Origin: Streptomyces mirabilis
GTDB taxonomy: Bacteria > Actinomycetota > Actinomycetes > Streptomycetales > Streptomycetaceae
Reading direction: 5' to 3'
NCBI RefSeq assembly: GCF_039503195.1
Contig: NZ_JBCJKP010000001.1
Location: 6,076,001 to 6,140,000 of the forward strand
DNA: 64,000 nt
Shown: piece by piece, positions 1 through 9,068 of the stretch
How the letters are laid out: each line of letters opens with the position of its first letter
Position numbering within the stretch: the first letter of the stretch is position 1
Notes under the pieces: model-generated
Database searches by the model: none
What the model was told of the DNA's origin: nothing
What the model saw: the letters and a program-made list of their open reading frames with translations, nothing else
Program-made: the position numbers and the translations under genes

Positions 1-683
1 TGCCCGATCCGGGTGGCGTGCAGGTCGTCCAGGCAGTCGCGGACCGACGCCGGGCCGGTCAGCTCGCCGCCGTGCGGCGCGGACAGCAGACCGCCGTCCC
101 GCGCGATCGCGAAGGCCCGGTCGAAGTCCCGCGCCATGCCCCGCCGCTCGTCGTTGGAGAGCCCGAAGCCGACGACGCCGCGGTCCGCGTAGCGCACGGC
201 GAGCCGGGCCAGGGTGCGGGCGTCCAGCGGGTGCTTCATGCGGTTCGCGGCCACCAGGACGCGCATCCCGAGCCCGGTCTCCCGCACGGCCGAGTCCACC
301 GCGTCCAGGATGATCTCCAGGGCCGGGATGAGCCCGCCCAGCCGGGGCGCGTACGAGGTCGGGTCGACCTGGATCTCCAGCCAGCCGGAGCCGTCCCTCA
401 GGTCCTCCTCGGCGGCCTCGCGCACCAGCCGCTTGATGTCCTCGGGCTCTCTGAGGCAGGACCGCGCCGCGTCGTACAGCCGCTGGAAGCGGAACCAGCC
501 GCGCTCGTCGGTCGCCCGCAGGCTGGGCGGTTCGCCGCTGGTCAGGGCCTCGGTGAGGGTTTCGGGCAGCCGGACGCCGTACTTGTCGGCCAGCTCCAGC
601 ACGGTGGTGGGCCGCATCGAACCGGTGAAGTGCAGGTGCAGATGGGCTTTCGGCAGTTCAGAGAGATCACGTACGCGCTCCAT
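1..683 (-). CDS. add: adenosine deaminase, partial (C-terminus beyond window)
   Basis: Purine salvage enzyme that deaminates adenosine to inosine in the cytoplasm. The reverse-strand translation begins MERVRDLSELPKAHLHLH, with the metal-binding HxH of the amidohydrolase superfamily at about residues 15-17. About 227 residues are present; the last ones are near the 'APHGGE' region, where families of about 340 residues place a further metal-binding His, so the rest lies left of the window. The ATG at 683 is used because no good upstream start precedes the PKAHLHLH motif. The gene lies downstream of aspC on the same strand, behind a hairpin. The add assignment is strong; an adenosine-deaminase-like paralogue cannot be excluded because Streptomyces carry several. 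Confidence 0.9.
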   Translation of the reverse strand, partial: MERVRDLSELPKAHLHLHFTGSMRPTTVLELADKYGVRLPETLTEALTSGEPPSLRATDERGWFRFQRLYDAARSCLREPEDIKRLVREAAEEDLRDGSGWLEIQVDPTSYAPRLGGLIPALEIILDAVDSAVRETGLGMRVLVAANRMKHPLDARTLARLAVRYADRGVVGFGLSNDERRGMARDFDRAFAIARDGGLLSAPHGGELTGPASVRDCLDDLHATRIG

Positions 684-756
684 TCCAGGATCCTGCCGTA
701 CGTTCCCGCCGTGTCGGTAGCGCTTTCCTCGTTAGTGGTCTTGCTCGCACGAAGAA

Positions 757-787
757 GCGGGCCGTCTCCCCCGGGGAAACGGCCCGC
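757..787 (-). terminator. terminator hairpin after aspC
   Basis: A nine-base stem (757-765 with 779-787) surrounds a C/G-rich loop. On the minus strand it is followed by TTCTTCG. It sits between the aspC stop and the add start, so it probably ends aspC transcription. The poly-T tract is poor, as usual in Streptomyces. Confidence 0.6.
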
Positions 788-811
788 ACACACGCGTGGA
801 GCGCGAAAACG

Positions 812-2038
812 TCAGTCCCGTGCCTCGGCCAGGAGCTTCTGGATCCGGCTGACGCCCTCGACGAGATCCTCGTCACCCAGGGCGTACGACAGGCGCAGGT
901 ACCCCGGGGTGCCGAAGGCCTCACCCGGGACGACCGCGACCTCGGCCTCCTCCAGGATGAGCGCGGCCAGCTCGACCGTGTCCTTGGGGCGCTTGCCGCG
1001 GATCTCCTTGCCGACGAGGGCCTTGACCGAGGGGTACGCGTAGAAGGCGCCCTCGGGCTCGGGGCAGAGCACGCCGTCGATCTCGTTGAGCATCCGCACG
1101 ATGGTCTTGCGGCGGCGGTCGAAGGCCTCGCGCATCTCGGCGACGGCCGTCAGATCGCCGGAGACGGCGGCGAGGGCGGCGACCTGGGCGACGTTGGACA
1201 CGTTCGAGGTGGCGTGCGACTGGAGGTTGGTCGCGGCCTTGACGACGTCCTTCGGGCCGATGACCCAGCCCACGCGCCAGCCCGTCATGGCGTACGTCTT
1301 CGCGACGCCGTTCACGACGATGCACTTGTCGGCGAGCTCGGGGACGACCACCGGGAGGGAGTGGAATTCCGCGTCCCCGTAGACCAGGTGCTCGTAGATC
1401 TCGTCCGTCAGGACCCACAGGCCCTTCTCGGCGGCCCAGCGGCCGATCTCCTCGATCTGCTCGCGGCTGTAGACCGCGCCCGTCGGGTTGGACGGGGAGA
1501 CGAAGAGCAGCACCTTGGTGTTCTCGGTGCGGGCGGCCTCCAGCTGCTCGACCGAGACGCGGTAGCCGGTGGTCTCGTCGGCGACGACCTCGACCGGGAC
1601 ACCGCCGGCGAGACGGATCGACTCCGGGTACGTCGTCCAGTAGGGCGCCGGGACGATGACCTCGTCGCCCGGGTCGAGGATCGCGGCGAAGGCCTCGTAG
1701 ATGGCCTGCTTGCCACCGTTGGTGACCAGGACCTGGACGGCCTCCACCTCGTAGCCGGAGTCGCGCAGGGTCTTCGCGGCGATCGCGGCCTTCAGCTCGG
1801 GGAGCCCGCCGGCCGGCGTGTAGCGGTGGTACTTAGGGTTGGAGCAGGCCTCGATGGCGGCCTGGACGATGTAGTCCGGGGTCGGGAAGTCGGGCTCACC
1901 GGCGCCGAAGCCGATCACCGGACGCCCGGCGGCCTTGAGTGCCTTGGCCTTGGCGTCCACGGCGAGGGTGGCGGACTCGGAGATCGCGCCGACTCGGGCG
2001 GAGACCCGGCGCTCGGTGGGAGGGGTTGCAGGGCTCAT
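812..2038 (-). CDS. aspC: aspartate aminotransferase (PLP-dependent, class I)
   Basis: Transfers the amino group between aspartate and 2-oxoglutarate, giving oxaloacetate and glutamate, with pyridoxal phosphate. The 408-residue protein starts [17 protein letters not shown]. It has the fold-type I signature [12 protein letters not shown], the NPTG block ([11 protein letters not shown]) that binds cofactor and substrate, the DEIYEHL segment, and the PLP lysine in [15 protein letters not shown]. The reading frame runs far upstream of 2038, but that sequence has no family similarity; ATG 2038 gives the expected N-terminus, and ATG 2047 (three residues longer) is the alternative. It is transcribed away from tRNA-Trp/secE. 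Its position next to secE is conserved in Streptomyces. Confidence 0.93.
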   Translation of the reverse strand: MSPATPPTERRVSARVGAISESATLAVDAKAKALKAAGRPVIGFGAGEPDFPTPDYIVQAAIEACSNPKYHRYTPAGGLPELKAAIAAKTLRDSGYEVEAVQVLVTNGGKQAIYEAFAAILDPGDEVIVPAPYWTTYPESIRLAGGVPVEVVADETTGYRVSVEQLEAARTENTKVLLFVSPSNPTGAVYSREQIEEIGRWAAEKGLWVLTDEIYEHLVYGDAEFHSLPVVVPELADKCIVVNGVAKTYAMTGWRVGWVIGPKDVVKAATNLQSHATSNVSNVAQVAALAAVSGDLTAVAEMREAFDRRRKTIVRMLNEIDGVLCPEPEGAFYAYPSVKALVGKEIRGKRPKDTVELAALILEEAEVAVVPGEAFGTPGYLRLSYALGDEDLVEGVSRIQKLLAEARD

Positions 2039-2173
2039 GGCACCCATCGTTTCAGACTGGAAACTTCCCCGGCACGCGGGTTTCACGGACTGAACAACAA
2101 GAGAACAACCGTCCGGATCCGGATCCCTCACCGGTCGATCTTCGGCGGACAAAGCCCGTACGGACACTTTCTG

Positions 2174-2203
2174 TTCGACGACCGGCCCCGGACCACGTAC
2201 ACT
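2174..2203 (+). promoter_or_regulatory. candidate promoter for tRNA-Trp / secE-nusG
   Basis: TTCGAC (2174-2179), an 18-bp spacer and TACACT (2198-2203). The -10 box fits the Streptomyces housekeeping consensus well and the -35 box moderately. It lies about 80 bp upstream of tRNA-Trp, with no other candidate nearby. Confidence 0.5.
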
Positions 2204-2285
2204 CTCACCTCGTTGGCCTTCACCGGCCGCACTCATCCGATGCACACCGAGCATCCGGGTGCATGCGGTACGTTGGGGGAAACAA

Positions 2286-2358
2286 AGGGTCGTAGCTCAA
2301 TTGGTAGAGCACTGGTCTCCAAAACCAGCGGTTGGGGGTTCAAGTCCCTCCGGCCCTG
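2286..2358 (+). tRNA. trpT: tRNA-Trp (CCA)
   Basis: A 73-nt cloverleaf. The acceptor stem AGGGTCG/CGGCCCT (one T-G pair) flanks a D arm in GCTCAATTGGTAGAGC, an anticodon stem CTGGT/ACCAG (2312-2316, 2324-2328) with loop CTCCAAA holding anticodon CCA at 2319-2321, and a T arm with GTTCAAGTC. The discriminator is G2358. The 3' CCA is not encoded (CTA follows), so it is added after transcription. It decodes UGG and lies just upstream of secE, probably co-transcribed. Confidence 0.97.
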
Positions 2359-2465
2359 CTACACACACCTTCGCCAGGATGTGTGCGCATGTACGTACCG
2401 CAATGCACCGCCGTGCGGCTCAACCGGGCGCGGCACGGCCACGACCCGGAATCAGGTGAGGACGA

Positions 2466-2747
2466 GTGACGGACGCCGTGGGCTCCATCGACATGCCTGA
2501 TGCCGAGGCGCCCGAGTCTCAGAAGAAGGCCCGCAAGGGCGGTAAGCGTGCCAAGAAGGGCCCGCTGAAGCGCCTTGCCACTTTCTACCGCCAGATCATC
2601 GCGGAGCTCCGCAAGGTCGTCTGGCCGACTCGCAATCAGCTGACGACGTACACCACAGTGGTGATTGTCTTCGTCGTCATCATGATTGGCCTGGTGACCG
2701 TGATTGACTATGGGCTCAACCACGCCGCCAAGTACGTCTTCGGCTGA
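2466..2747 (+). CDS. secE: preprotein translocase subunit SecE
   Basis: Small essential subunit that clamps SecY in the SecYEG channel. The 93-residue protein has a Lys-rich cytosolic N-terminus, the conserved amphipathic segment around [12 protein letters not shown] (about residues 46-57) and one transmembrane helix (about 62-83), as in single-span actinobacterial SecE. The GTG at 2466 follows GAGGAC at short spacing. It lies in the usual secE-nusG order, 77 bp before nusG. Confidence 0.97.
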   Translation: MTDAVGSIDMPDAEAPESQKKARKGGKRAKKGPLKRLATFYRQIIAELRKVVWPTRNQLTTYTTVVIVFVVIMIGLVTVIDYGLNHAAKYVFG

Positions 2748-2759
2748 GCCGAGAGCGAA

Positions 2760-2783
2760 GGGCGCCGTCACCGGCGCCCCTTT
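2760..2783 (+). terminator. hairpin between secE and nusG
   Basis: Stem GGGCGCCG/CGGCGCCC (2760-2767, 2772-2779) with a 4-nt loop, followed by CTTTCG. It could be a partial terminator or a processing site that sets the secE:nusG ratio. Only the structure is seen; its effect is unknown. Confidence 0.5.
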
Positions 2784-2824
2784 CGCGCGTTCCACCCCCA
2801 TGTATCCAGGAAGAAGCAGCCACC

Positions 2825-3700
2825 GTGTCTGACCCGAACCTGAACGATGCCAGCGAGTCGGTCGAGTCCGTTGACGACGAGCTCGACATCGTCGAGGGCG
2901 CGGACGTCGTGGACGAGTTCGAGGCTGCCGATGCCGCCGCCGGCGAGCCCGCCGAGGAAGCGGCCCTGCACGTCGAGGACGAGTCCGGTGAGGACGTCGA
3001 GGACGAGGACGTTCCCGACGAGGCCCTCGCCGTAGACGCCGAGGAAGGCGACGAGGAAGAGGCCGAGGAAGAGGCCGAACCCGTCGACCCCGTCACCGCC
3101 CTGCGCGAGGAGCTGCGCACGCTCCCCGGCGAGTGGTACGTCATCCACACCTACGCCGGTTACGAGAACCGCGTGAAGACCAACCTCGAGCAGCGCGCCG
3201 TCTCGCTGAACGTCGAGGACTTCATCTTCCAGGCCGAGGTGCCGCAGGAAGAGGTCGCGCAGATCAAGAACGGCGAGCGCAAGACGATCAAGCAGAACAA
3301 GCTCCCGGGCTACGTCCTGGTCCGCATGGACCTGACGAACGAGTCCTGGGGTGTCGTCCGCAACACTCCCGGTGTCACCGGCTTCGTGGGCAACGCCTAC
3401 GACCCGTACCCGCTGACGCTGGACGAGATCGTCAAGATGCTCGCCCCGGAGGCCGAGGAGAAGGCCGCCCGTGAGGCCGCCGAGGCCGAGGGCAAGCCCG
3501 CTCCGCAGCGCAAGCTCGAGGTCCAGGTGCTGGACTTCGAGGTCGGCGACTCGGTCACCGTCACGGACGGCCCGTTCGCCACGCTGCAGGCGACCATCAA
3601 CGAGATCAACGCCGACTCCAAGAAGGTCAAGGGCCTGGTGGAGATCTTCGGTCGCGAGACCCCGGTCGAGCTCTCGTTCGACCAGATCCAGAAGAACTAG
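2825..3700 (+). CDS. nusG: transcription termination/antitermination factor NusG
   Basis: Binds RNA polymerase beside the clamp, affects pausing and Rho termination, and links to ribosomal protein S10. The 291-residue protein has an acidic tail over about residues 1-90, then the NGN domain starting at [18 protein letters not shown] with [10 protein letters not shown], and a KOW domain near the C-terminus ([18 protein letters not shown], then [17 protein letters not shown]). It is longer than the roughly 180 residues of E. coli NusG because of the acidic extension usual in Streptomyces. GTG start with AGGAAG upstream. A strong terminator follows. Confidence 0.97.
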   Translation: MSDPNLNDASESVESVDDELDIVEGADVVDEFEAADAAAGEPAEEAALHVEDESGEDVEDEDVPDEALAVDAEEGDEEEAEEEAEPVDPVTALREELRTLPGEWYVIHTYAGYENRVKTNLEQRAVSLNVEDFIFQAEVPQEEVAQIKNGERKTIKQNKLPGYVLVRMDLTNESWGVVRNTPGVTGFVGNAYDPYPLTLDEIVKMLAPEAEEKAAREAAEAEGKPAPQRKLEVQVLDFEVGDSVTVTDGPFATLQATINEINADSKKVKGLVEIFGRETPVELSFDQIQKN

Positions 3701-3726
3701 CAGCTTCTGGACGTACGTCTTCCGAA

Positions 3727-3771
3727 CAGGTCAGACGGGCTCACGCAGCCCGTCTGACCTGCTCGGTTTTT
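3727..3771 (+). terminator. strong intrinsic terminator after nusG
   Basis: A perfect 15-bp stem (3727-3741 with 3747-3761), a 5-nt loop and a downstream run ending in five T residues. It separates the secE-nusG unit from rplKA. Confidence 0.88.
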
Positions 3772-3797
3772 GGCCGCGCATGGATACCCGTTATCGT
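3770..3797 (+). promoter_or_regulatory. weak candidate promoter for rplKA
   Basis: TTGGCC (3770-3775), a 16-bp spacer and TATCGT (3792-3797), about 70 bp before rplK. A promoter is expected here because a strong terminator lies just upstream, but the match is only partial. Confidence 0.3.
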
Positions 3798-3868
3798 TGT
3801 GCGGTATGCCTCCATCCGGATGAACCGGACGGAAGCTGAAAACTCTCACTAGGACCCGGAGAGAGCAC

Positions 3869-4303
3869 ATGCCTCCCAAGAAGAAGAAGGTCACGGGGCT
3901 TATCAAGCTCCAGATCCAGGCCGGCGCGGCCAACCCGGCTCCGCCGGTCGGCCCGGCGCTGGGCCAGCACGGCGTCAACATCATGGAGTTCTGCAAGGCC
4001 TACAACGCCGCGACCGAGTCGCAGCGCGGTTGGGTCATCCCGGTGGAGATCACGGTCTACGAAGACCGCTCCTTCACCTTCATCACCAAGACTCCGCCGG
4101 CCGCCAAGATGATCCTCAAGGCCGCGGGTGTCGAGAAGGGCTCCGGCGAGCCGCACAAGACCAAGGTCGCCAAGATCACCCAGGCGCAGGTCCGCGAGAT
4201 CGCCACCACGAAGATGCCCGACCTCAACGCCAACGACCTGGACGCCGCGTCGAAGATCATCGCCGGCACCGCCCGTTCCATGGGCATCACGGTCGAGGGC
4301 TGA
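3869..4303 (+). CDS. rplK: 50S ribosomal protein L11
   Basis: Part of the GTPase-associated centre of the large subunit and the site of thiostrepton action together with 23S rRNA. The 144-residue protein has the N-terminal domain with the proline-rich segment [24 protein letters not shown] and the rRNA-binding C-terminal domain ending MGITVEG. ATG start with GGAGAG eight bases upstream. It is first in the rplKA pair. Confidence 0.98.
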
Positions 4304-4397
4304 CACCCACCTTCGCAGGAACCATGCGGCGCGAGCCGCACGTGGCAGGGCCTGCTCGGTCCGTACCACGACTCCTCAGAACACATCAGGAGCAGTA

Positions 4398-5123
4398 GTG
4401 AGCAAGCGCAGCAAGTCTCTCCGCGCTGCGGACGCCAAGATCGACCGGGAGAAGCTCTACGCCCCGCTCGAGGCCGTCCGTCTCGCCAAGGAGACCTCCA
4501 CGAGCAAGTTCGACGGCACCGTCGAGGTCGCCTTCCGCCTGGGTGTAGACCCGCGCAAGGCCGACCAGATGGTCCGCGGCACCGTGAACCTCCCGCACGG
4601 CACCGGTAAGACCGCCCGGGTCCTGGTCTTCGCGACCGGTGACCGTGCCGAGGCCGCACTCGCCGCGGGCGCCGACATCGTCGGCTCCGACGAGCTCATC
4701 GACGAGGTGTCGAAGGGCCGTCTGGACTTCGACGCCGTCGTCGCCACCCCGGACCTCATGGGCAAGGTCGGCCGACTGGGCCGTGTCCTCGGCCCGCGTG
4801 GTCTGATGCCGAACCCGAAGACCGGCACCGTGACCCCGGACGTGGCCAAGGCCGTGACCGAGATCAAGGGCGGCAAGATCGAGTTCCGCGTCGACAAGCA
4901 CTCGAACCTGCACTTCATCATCGGCAAGACCTCCTTCGACGAGGCCAAGCTGGTGGAGAACTACGGCGCCGCGCTGGACGAGATCCTTCGTCTGAAGCCG
5001 TCCGCCGCCAAGGGTCGCTACATCAAGAAGGCCGCGATCAGCACCACGATCGGCCCCGGCGTTCCGGTCGACCCGAACCGCACCCGCAACCTCCTCGTCG
5101 AGGAGGACCCGGCCGCCGTCTGA
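4398..5123 (+). CDS. rplA: 50S ribosomal protein L1
   Basis: L1 stalk protein that takes part in release of E-site tRNA; in many bacteria it represses its own mRNA. The 241-residue product starts at GTG 4398 ([20 protein letters not shown]) behind AGGAG. It has the family signature [19 protein letters not shown] and the following [11 protein letters not shown]. An open frame extends upstream of 4398 but overlaps rplK and is not family-like. Ends before a GC-rich hairpin. Confidence 0.97.
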   Translation: MSKRSKSLRAADAKIDREKLYAPLEAVRLAKETSTSKFDGTVEVAFRLGVDPRKADQMVRGTVNLPHGTGKTARVLVFATGDRAEAALAAGADIVGSDELIDEVSKGRLDFDAVVATPDLMGKVGRLGRVLGPRGLMPNPKTGTVTPDVAKAVTEIKGGKIEFRVDKHSNLHFIIGKTSFDEAKLVENYGAALDEILRLKPSAAKGRYIKKAAISTTIGPGVPVDPNRTRNLLVEEDPAAV

Positions 5124-5168
5124 GCCTTCCGCTCACCACGGTGACCGCGTCGCATACGCGTTCTTGGC

Positions 5169-5203
5169 ACGGGCCCCGCAACCTTTCGAGGTGCGGGGCC
5201 CGT
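5169..5203 (+). terminator. terminator after rplA
   Basis: A 12-bp stem (5169-5180 with 5192-5203) capped by a further short CCT/AGG helix and a TTCG tetraloop. It lacks a long T-run. It probably ends the rplKA transcript before the lipoprotein gene. Confidence 0.75.
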
Positions 5204-5277
5204 CCCCATTCCTGGATACGTGTGTCAGTGGGCTGCGTTAGCGTGCAGCTCTCAGGATTCGCATAGGGGTGGGACGA

Positions 5278-6213
5278 ATGAAGAGCACGTGCGTGCGCCG
5301 AGTGACCCTTTCGATCGCGCTGATGAGCGCGCTGGCGGGGGTGGCCGCCTGTTCGTCGGGCTCCTCCGGAGGCTCCGGCAAGGACGACAAGGCGGCCCAG
5401 GGCACGACTCACGTCAGCCCCATAGCGGCCCTGCAGTCGGCCGAGAAGTCCACCGACGGCGCCGACTCCGCCAGGATCGAGTCCACGACGAGCCTGGGCA
5501 CGCTGATGTCCATGAAGTCGGGCGGCTCCATGAGCTGGGGCAGCGGCCTCACCGGTGACATGACGATCACGTACACCGGCGGCACGATGGCCGAGGCGAT
5601 GCGCAAGACGGGCAGCACCTCCATGCAGGCCCGCTATCTGTCGGACGCCTACTACGCCAAGATGGGCGAGGCGTTCGCCGGGCAGACGGGCGGCAAGCAC
5701 TGGATCAAGTACGCGTACGACGACCTCGCGAAGATCGCGGGCGGCTCCGGCGCGTTCCTGAAGGACCAGATGCAGAACAGCTCGCCGAACCAGTCGGTGA
5801 AGCTCCTGCTGGCCTCCGGCGATGTGAAGAAGGTCGGCGACGAGACGGTCCGCGGCGAGAAGACCACGCACTACGCGGGCACGGTGAACGTGACGGACCT
5901 CGCGGCCAAGAGCTCCCACCTCACGGCGAGCCAACTCGCCGACCTCAAGAAGCAGTTCACCCAGGCCGGCATCACGACGGAGGACGTCGACATCTGGGTC
6001 AACGGCAAGGACCTGCTGGTCAAGGCGGTCTCCAAGGGCGAGTTGTCGAGCGGCACGATGTCCTCCACGACGTACTACAGCGACTACGGAGTGAAGGTCG
6101 GCGCCGTGGCGCCCCCGGCGGGGGACACGACCGATTTCAAGGACCTGCTGAAGACACAGGGCCTGACGCCGGGCAGCGGCGACACTTCGAGCGGGTCGGG
6201 CACCACGAGCTGA
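5278..6213 (+). CDS. LolA/LppX-like lipoprotein, copy 1
   Basis: Predicted exported lipoprotein of 311 residues. The signal peptide MKSTCVRRVTLSIALMSA ends in a lipobox (VAAC) with the lipidated Cys at residue 25, followed by a Ser/Gly-rich linker. The mature part has a Met-rich beta pattern and a KHWIKYAYDD segment, followed later by VKKVGDETVRGEKTTHYAG, the repeated 'conversion' motif of actinobacterial LolA-fold lipoproteins. ATG 5278 puts the basic region at the N-terminus; GTG 5269 is an alternative. It lies between rplKA and rplJL beside a paralogue at 6354. The role is not known; lipid or hydrophobic-ligand carriage is the family-based guess. Confidence 0.8.
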   Translation: MKSTCVRRVTLSIALMSALAGVAACSSGSSGGSGKDDKAAQGTTHVSPIAALQSAEKSTDGADSARIESTTSLGTLMSMKSGGSMSWGSGLTGDMTITYTGGTMAEAMRKTGSTSMQARYLSDAYYAKMGEAFAGQTGGKHWIKYAYDDLAKIAGGSGAFLKDQMQNSSPNQSVKLLLASGDVKKVGDETVRGEKTTHYAGTVNVTDLAAKSSHLTASQLADLKKQFTQAGITTEDVDIWVNGKDLLVKAVSKGELSSGTMSSTTYYSDYGVKVGAVAPPAGDTTDFKDLLKTQGLTPGSGDTSSGSGTTS

Positions 6214-6353
6214 GGCTCCGGGTGCCCGGAGGCCCAGGTACCAAGAAACGCAAGTACCAAGAAACTCAAAAGAATTCATGAGACCGCTGGAACCTCCCTG
6301 GGCTACGCTGCCGCCGTCTGTGTATCGCTCATGTGTTCCCTGGGGGGATCCTG

Positions 6354-7214
6354 ATGTTTTCTGTGCGTGACTCCGTACGTCACGGAGCGGCGGGGGCCGC
6401 GCTCGCGGCCCTGGTCCTCGCAGGGGGCGCCGTCGCCTGCGCGAAGGGCGACGAGTCGCCGAAGATGACGCCCGCGGCGGCCGTGGCCAAGGCGGCGAAG
6501 AACAGCGAGGCCATCACCTCGCTCAGCTACCGGATGACCGGCAAGGTCCCGGAGACGGGCCGCGTCGAGGCCCAGGCGTCGATGAGCATGAAGCCGCTGG
6601 CCATGAGCATGAAGATGACCGCTCTCGACCAGGGCGCCGACGGCAAGATGGAGATCCGGGTCGTCGACGGGGCGATGTACCTGGGCGGGGGCGCGGCCAC
6701 CGCCAAGGAGATGGACGGCAAGAGCTGGATGAAGTTCGACATCTCCGGGATGGCCAAGGGAGCCGACGGCTCGGCGGGCATCGACGCGAGCAAGCTCTCC
6801 GACCAGGCCGACCAGGACCCGTCCCAGGCGTCCACGTACCTGACCGGTTCCAAGGACGTGAAGAAGGTCGGCACCGAGAAGATCGACGGCGTGCAGACCA
6901 CCCACTACAACGGCACGGTCACCCTCGACGACCTCCGCGCCGAGCTCAAGAAGAAGGACAAGGCGACGCGGGACAAGCGCGAGAAGAGCCTGAAGCAGTA
7001 CGAGGAGCTGGGCGCCGACAAGCTCACCATGGACATGTGGGTCGGGCCGGACGACCACACCAAGCAGGTCCGGGTGCGCGCCGCCTCCGACAAGGGCCCG
7101 CTCGACATGACCATGGTCTTCCTCGACTACAACAAGCCGGTGACGGTGAAGGCCCCGCCCGCCAAGGACACCGTCGACCTCGCGCAGCTGATGAAGGACG
7201 CCCAGAAGGGCTGA
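6354..7214 (+). CDS. LolA/LppX-like lipoprotein, copy 2
   Basis: Paralogue of the preceding lipoprotein, 286 residues. The signal peptide ends in AVAC with Cys at residue 29. Corresponding features are [11 protein letters not shown] and [19 protein letters not shown], so the two genes arose by duplication and have since diverged strongly. ATG 6354 follows GGGGGGA; the frame is open further up to GTG 6333. The C-terminal half has a Lys/Asp/Glu-rich helix (about residues 196-219) and ends [14 protein letters not shown]. Its place between two ribosomal protein operons appears to be a Streptomyces feature. No ligand or partner can be read from the sequence. Confidence 0.8.
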   Translation: MFSVRDSVRHGAAGAALAALVLAGGAVACAKGDESPKMTPAAAVAKAAKNSEAITSLSYRMTGKVPETGRVEAQASMSMKPLAMSMKMTALDQGADGKMEIRVVDGAMYLGGGAATAKEMDGKSWMKFDISGMAKGADGSAGIDASKLSDQADQDPSQASTYLTGSKDVKKVGTEKIDGVQTTHYNGTVTLDDLRAELKKKDKATRDKREKSLKQYEELGADKLTMDMWVGPDDHTKQVRVRAASDKGPLDMTMVFLDYNKPVTVKAPPAKDTVDLAQLMKDAQKG

Positions 7215-7304
7215 TCCGGCACCGAACCGTCGCTGGGCCGAGGCGCCGTGGGGTGCTGGGCCGAGGCGCCGTCGAGTGCCGGGACGAGGCGCTGTCGAGC
7301 GGAT

Positions 7305-7334
7305 TTGCTTGACAGCGACCCCGTCACGTACTGT
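7305..7334 (+). promoter_or_regulatory. candidate rplJL promoter
   Basis: TTGCTT (7305-7310), an 18-bp spacer and TACTGT (7329-7334). A perfect TTGACA begins at 7309, but its spacing to TACTGT would be only 14. It lies about 240 bp upstream of rplJ, leaving a long leader, as expected for L10-controlled operons. Confidence 0.5.
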
Positions 7335-7488
7335 TCCCCAGAAGCCAAAGACCGCTGGTCGTTGCCTTGTGCTCGCAAGAGGGCAGGGCGGCCGAAGGAT
7401 CCGCTGAAACTGCGGACGACCCGCGTAGGTGACCGTGGATGTGCTCCCGGAGTTCGCTTGCCCAGCTTGCGGACCTACCGGTCGAGCT

Positions 7489-7525
7489 ACGCCCCGTGCG
7501 CCTGCGCCGGGGCGTTTCGTTTTGT
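7489..7525 (+). terminator. leader hairpin with T-rich tail before rplJ
   Basis: Stem ACGCCCCG/CGGGGCGT (7489-7496, 7508-7515) extended by an inner GCG/CGC helix, then TTTCGTTTTG. It looks like an intrinsic terminator placed inside the rplJL leader, about 50 bp before the start codon. L10-(L12) complexes control this operon through leader RNA in other bacteria; an attenuator function here is an inference. Confidence 0.6.
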
Positions 7526-7574
7526 CCAGCCCCTTCTGAGCGGTCCTCATCACCCGGAAGGAGGCCGACGCTCT

Positions 7575-8105
7575 ATGGCAAGGCCCGACAAGGCTGCCGC
7601 GGTAGCCGAGCTCGCGGACCAGTTCCGCAGCTCGAACGCCGCCGTGCTGACCGAGTACCGGGGTCTCACCGTGGCGCAGCTCAAGACGCTGCGTCGTTCG
7701 CTCGGTGAAGACGCCCAGTACGCCGTGGTGAAGAACACGCTGACCAAGATTGCGGCCAACGAGGCCGGGATCTCCACGCTCGACGACCTGTTCAACGGTC
7801 CGACGGCGGTCGCGTTCATCACCGGTGACCCGGTGGTGTCCGCGAAGGGTCTTCGTGACTTCGCCAAGGACAACCCCAACCTCGTCATCAAGGGCGGTGT
7901 CCTTGACGGCAAGGCGCTGTCCGCCGACGAGATCAAGAAGCTTGCGGACCTCGAGTCCCGCGAGGTTCTGCTCGCCAAGCTGGCGGGTGCCTTCAAGGGC
8001 AAGCAGACTCAGGCTGCCCAGCTCTTCCAGGCGCTCCCCTCGAAGCTCGTCCGCACCGTGGACGCTCTTCGTGCCAAGCAGGCCGAGCAGGGCGGTGCCG
8101 AGTAA
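7575..8105 (+). CDS. rplJ: 50S ribosomal protein L10
   Basis: Anchors the L7/L12 stalk to the large subunit and usually represses its own operon by binding the leader. The 176-residue product begins [17 protein letters not shown], with the L10 signature [21 protein letters not shown] and a C-terminal helix that holds L12 dimers. ATG 7575 follows AAGGAGG. An open frame continues upstream into the leader but has no family similarity. rplL follows 125 bp later. Confidence 0.97.
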   Translation: MARPDKAAAVAELADQFRSSNAAVLTEYRGLTVAQLKTLRRSLGEDAQYAVVKNTLTKIAANEAGISTLDDLFNGPTAVAFITGDPVVSAKGLRDFAKDNPNLVIKGGVLDGKALSADEIKKLADLESREVLLAKLAGAFKGKQTQAAQLFQALPSKLVRTVDALRAKQAEQGGAE

Positions 8106-8230
8106 TTCGGCTCGCGCATTGACCGCCGCCTGAGCAGTTCCGCCCAGGCAGTGGTCGCAGCGGGCCGAAAGTACGCCCGCCTCACATGTACATCCCGGCA
8201 CCAGCCGAATAAGTGGAAGGATCGCCCATC

Positions 8231-8614
8231 ATGGCGAAGCTCAGCCAGGAAGACCTGCTCACGCAGTTCGAGGACATGACCCTCATCGAGCTCTCCGAGT
8301 TCGTGAAGGCGTTCGAGGAGAAGTTCGACGTCACCGCCGCCGCCGCGGTCGCCGTCGCCGGTCCGGCCGGCCCCGCCGCCGCTGCCGAGGCCGTCGAGGA
8401 GCAGGACGAGTTCGACGTCATCCTCACGGGTGCCGGCGACAAGAAGATCCAGGTCATCAAGGTCGTGCGTGAGCTGACCTCCCTGGGTCTGAAGGAGGCC
8501 AAGGACCTCGTGGACGGCGCCCCGAAGCCCGTTCTCGAGAAGGTCGCCAAGGAGGCCGCCGAGAAGGCTGCCGAGTCCCTCAAGGGCGCCGGCGCCTCCG
8601 TCGAGGTCAAGTAG
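8231..8614 (+). CDS. rplL: 50S ribosomal protein L7/L12
   Basis: Multimeric stalk protein that recruits translational GTPases. The 127-residue protein has the N-terminal dimerisation helices ([21 protein letters not shown]), an Ala/Pro/Val-rich hinge (about residues 35-55) and the globular C-terminal domain with [20 protein letters not shown] and [17 protein letters not shown] 8231 is chosen over the in-frame GTG 8213 because it gives the conserved MAKLSQ start. Confidence 0.97.
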   Translation: MAKLSQEDLLTQFEDMTLIELSEFVKAFEEKFDVTAAAAVAVAGPAGPAAAAEAVEEQDEFDVILTGAGDKKIQVIKVVRELTSLGLKEAKDLVDGAPKPVLEKVAKEAAEKAAESLKGAGASVEVK

Positions 8615-8620
8615 TCCCAC

Positions 8621-8717
8621 GGGCCCGCTGCGGGCCCCTCGCGAGCCGATACAGGACTTCTCGTAGGCCTGTAACGCTGACGCACTGAGGAGCGATCACC
8701 CAACTGGGTGGTCGCTC
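8621..8717 (+). terminator. two hairpins ending rplJL
   Basis: The first is a compact GGGCCCG/CGGGCCC hairpin at 8621-8637, seven bases after the rplL stop. The second is a 12-bp stem with one T-G pair (8690-8701 with 8706-8717), followed by TTCGG. The second looks like the main terminator before rpoB. Confidence 0.75.
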
Positions 8718-8808
8718 TTCGGCGTTCCCGGGGGTCCGGTGGCGGCTGCCTTGCACTGTCGGTGGCGACGAGTATGGTGATCTTCGTTGTGCCTCCGGCC
8801 GAGCCCGT

Positions 8809-8843
8809 GACGGGCTGCAAGACGGGCTGCAAGACAGGTTGCA
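8809..8843 (+). repeat. short tandem repeat upstream of rpoB
   Basis: Two exact copies of a 12-bp unit GACGGGCTGCAA and a diverged third copy. It lies in the 640-bp region without genes between rplL and rpoB, about 200 bp before the rpoB promoter. The rest of that region holds terminators (8621-8717) and the promoter at 9040; I see no convincing gene. Confidence 0.7.
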
Positions 8844-9039
8844 CGTGACGATCGCGGCACTTGCTTAGGGCATGGGGGGCCTTGACGAACCGCACGCAGC
8901 GCGCAATTCTCAGGACGCGTCGTCACAACGATCCGGATCCGAGGCATGGATCGGTGACGAAGAGGGCAGTATCGATGTGCATTGAGGGCGTGGCTTGTCG
9001 CAGGTGTTGAGAACAACGATGGTCTCAAAAAACCGGGAC

Positions 9040-9068
9040 TGGACATCAGTGGGCCTAGTGGCTACACT
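9040..9068 (+). promoter_or_regulatory. rpoBC promoter
   Basis: TGGACA (9040-9045), a 17-bp spacer and TACACT (9063-9068): one mismatch from TTGACA, optimal spacing and a good -10 box. The start point would lie near 9075, leaving a leader of about 180 nt before the TTG start of rpoB. Confidence 0.82.

Noticed and set aside
8696..9046. Small minus-strand frame between rplL and rpoB
   Set aside because: It overlaps a terminator and the rpoB promoter, and the protein is Arg/Pro-rich without motif.
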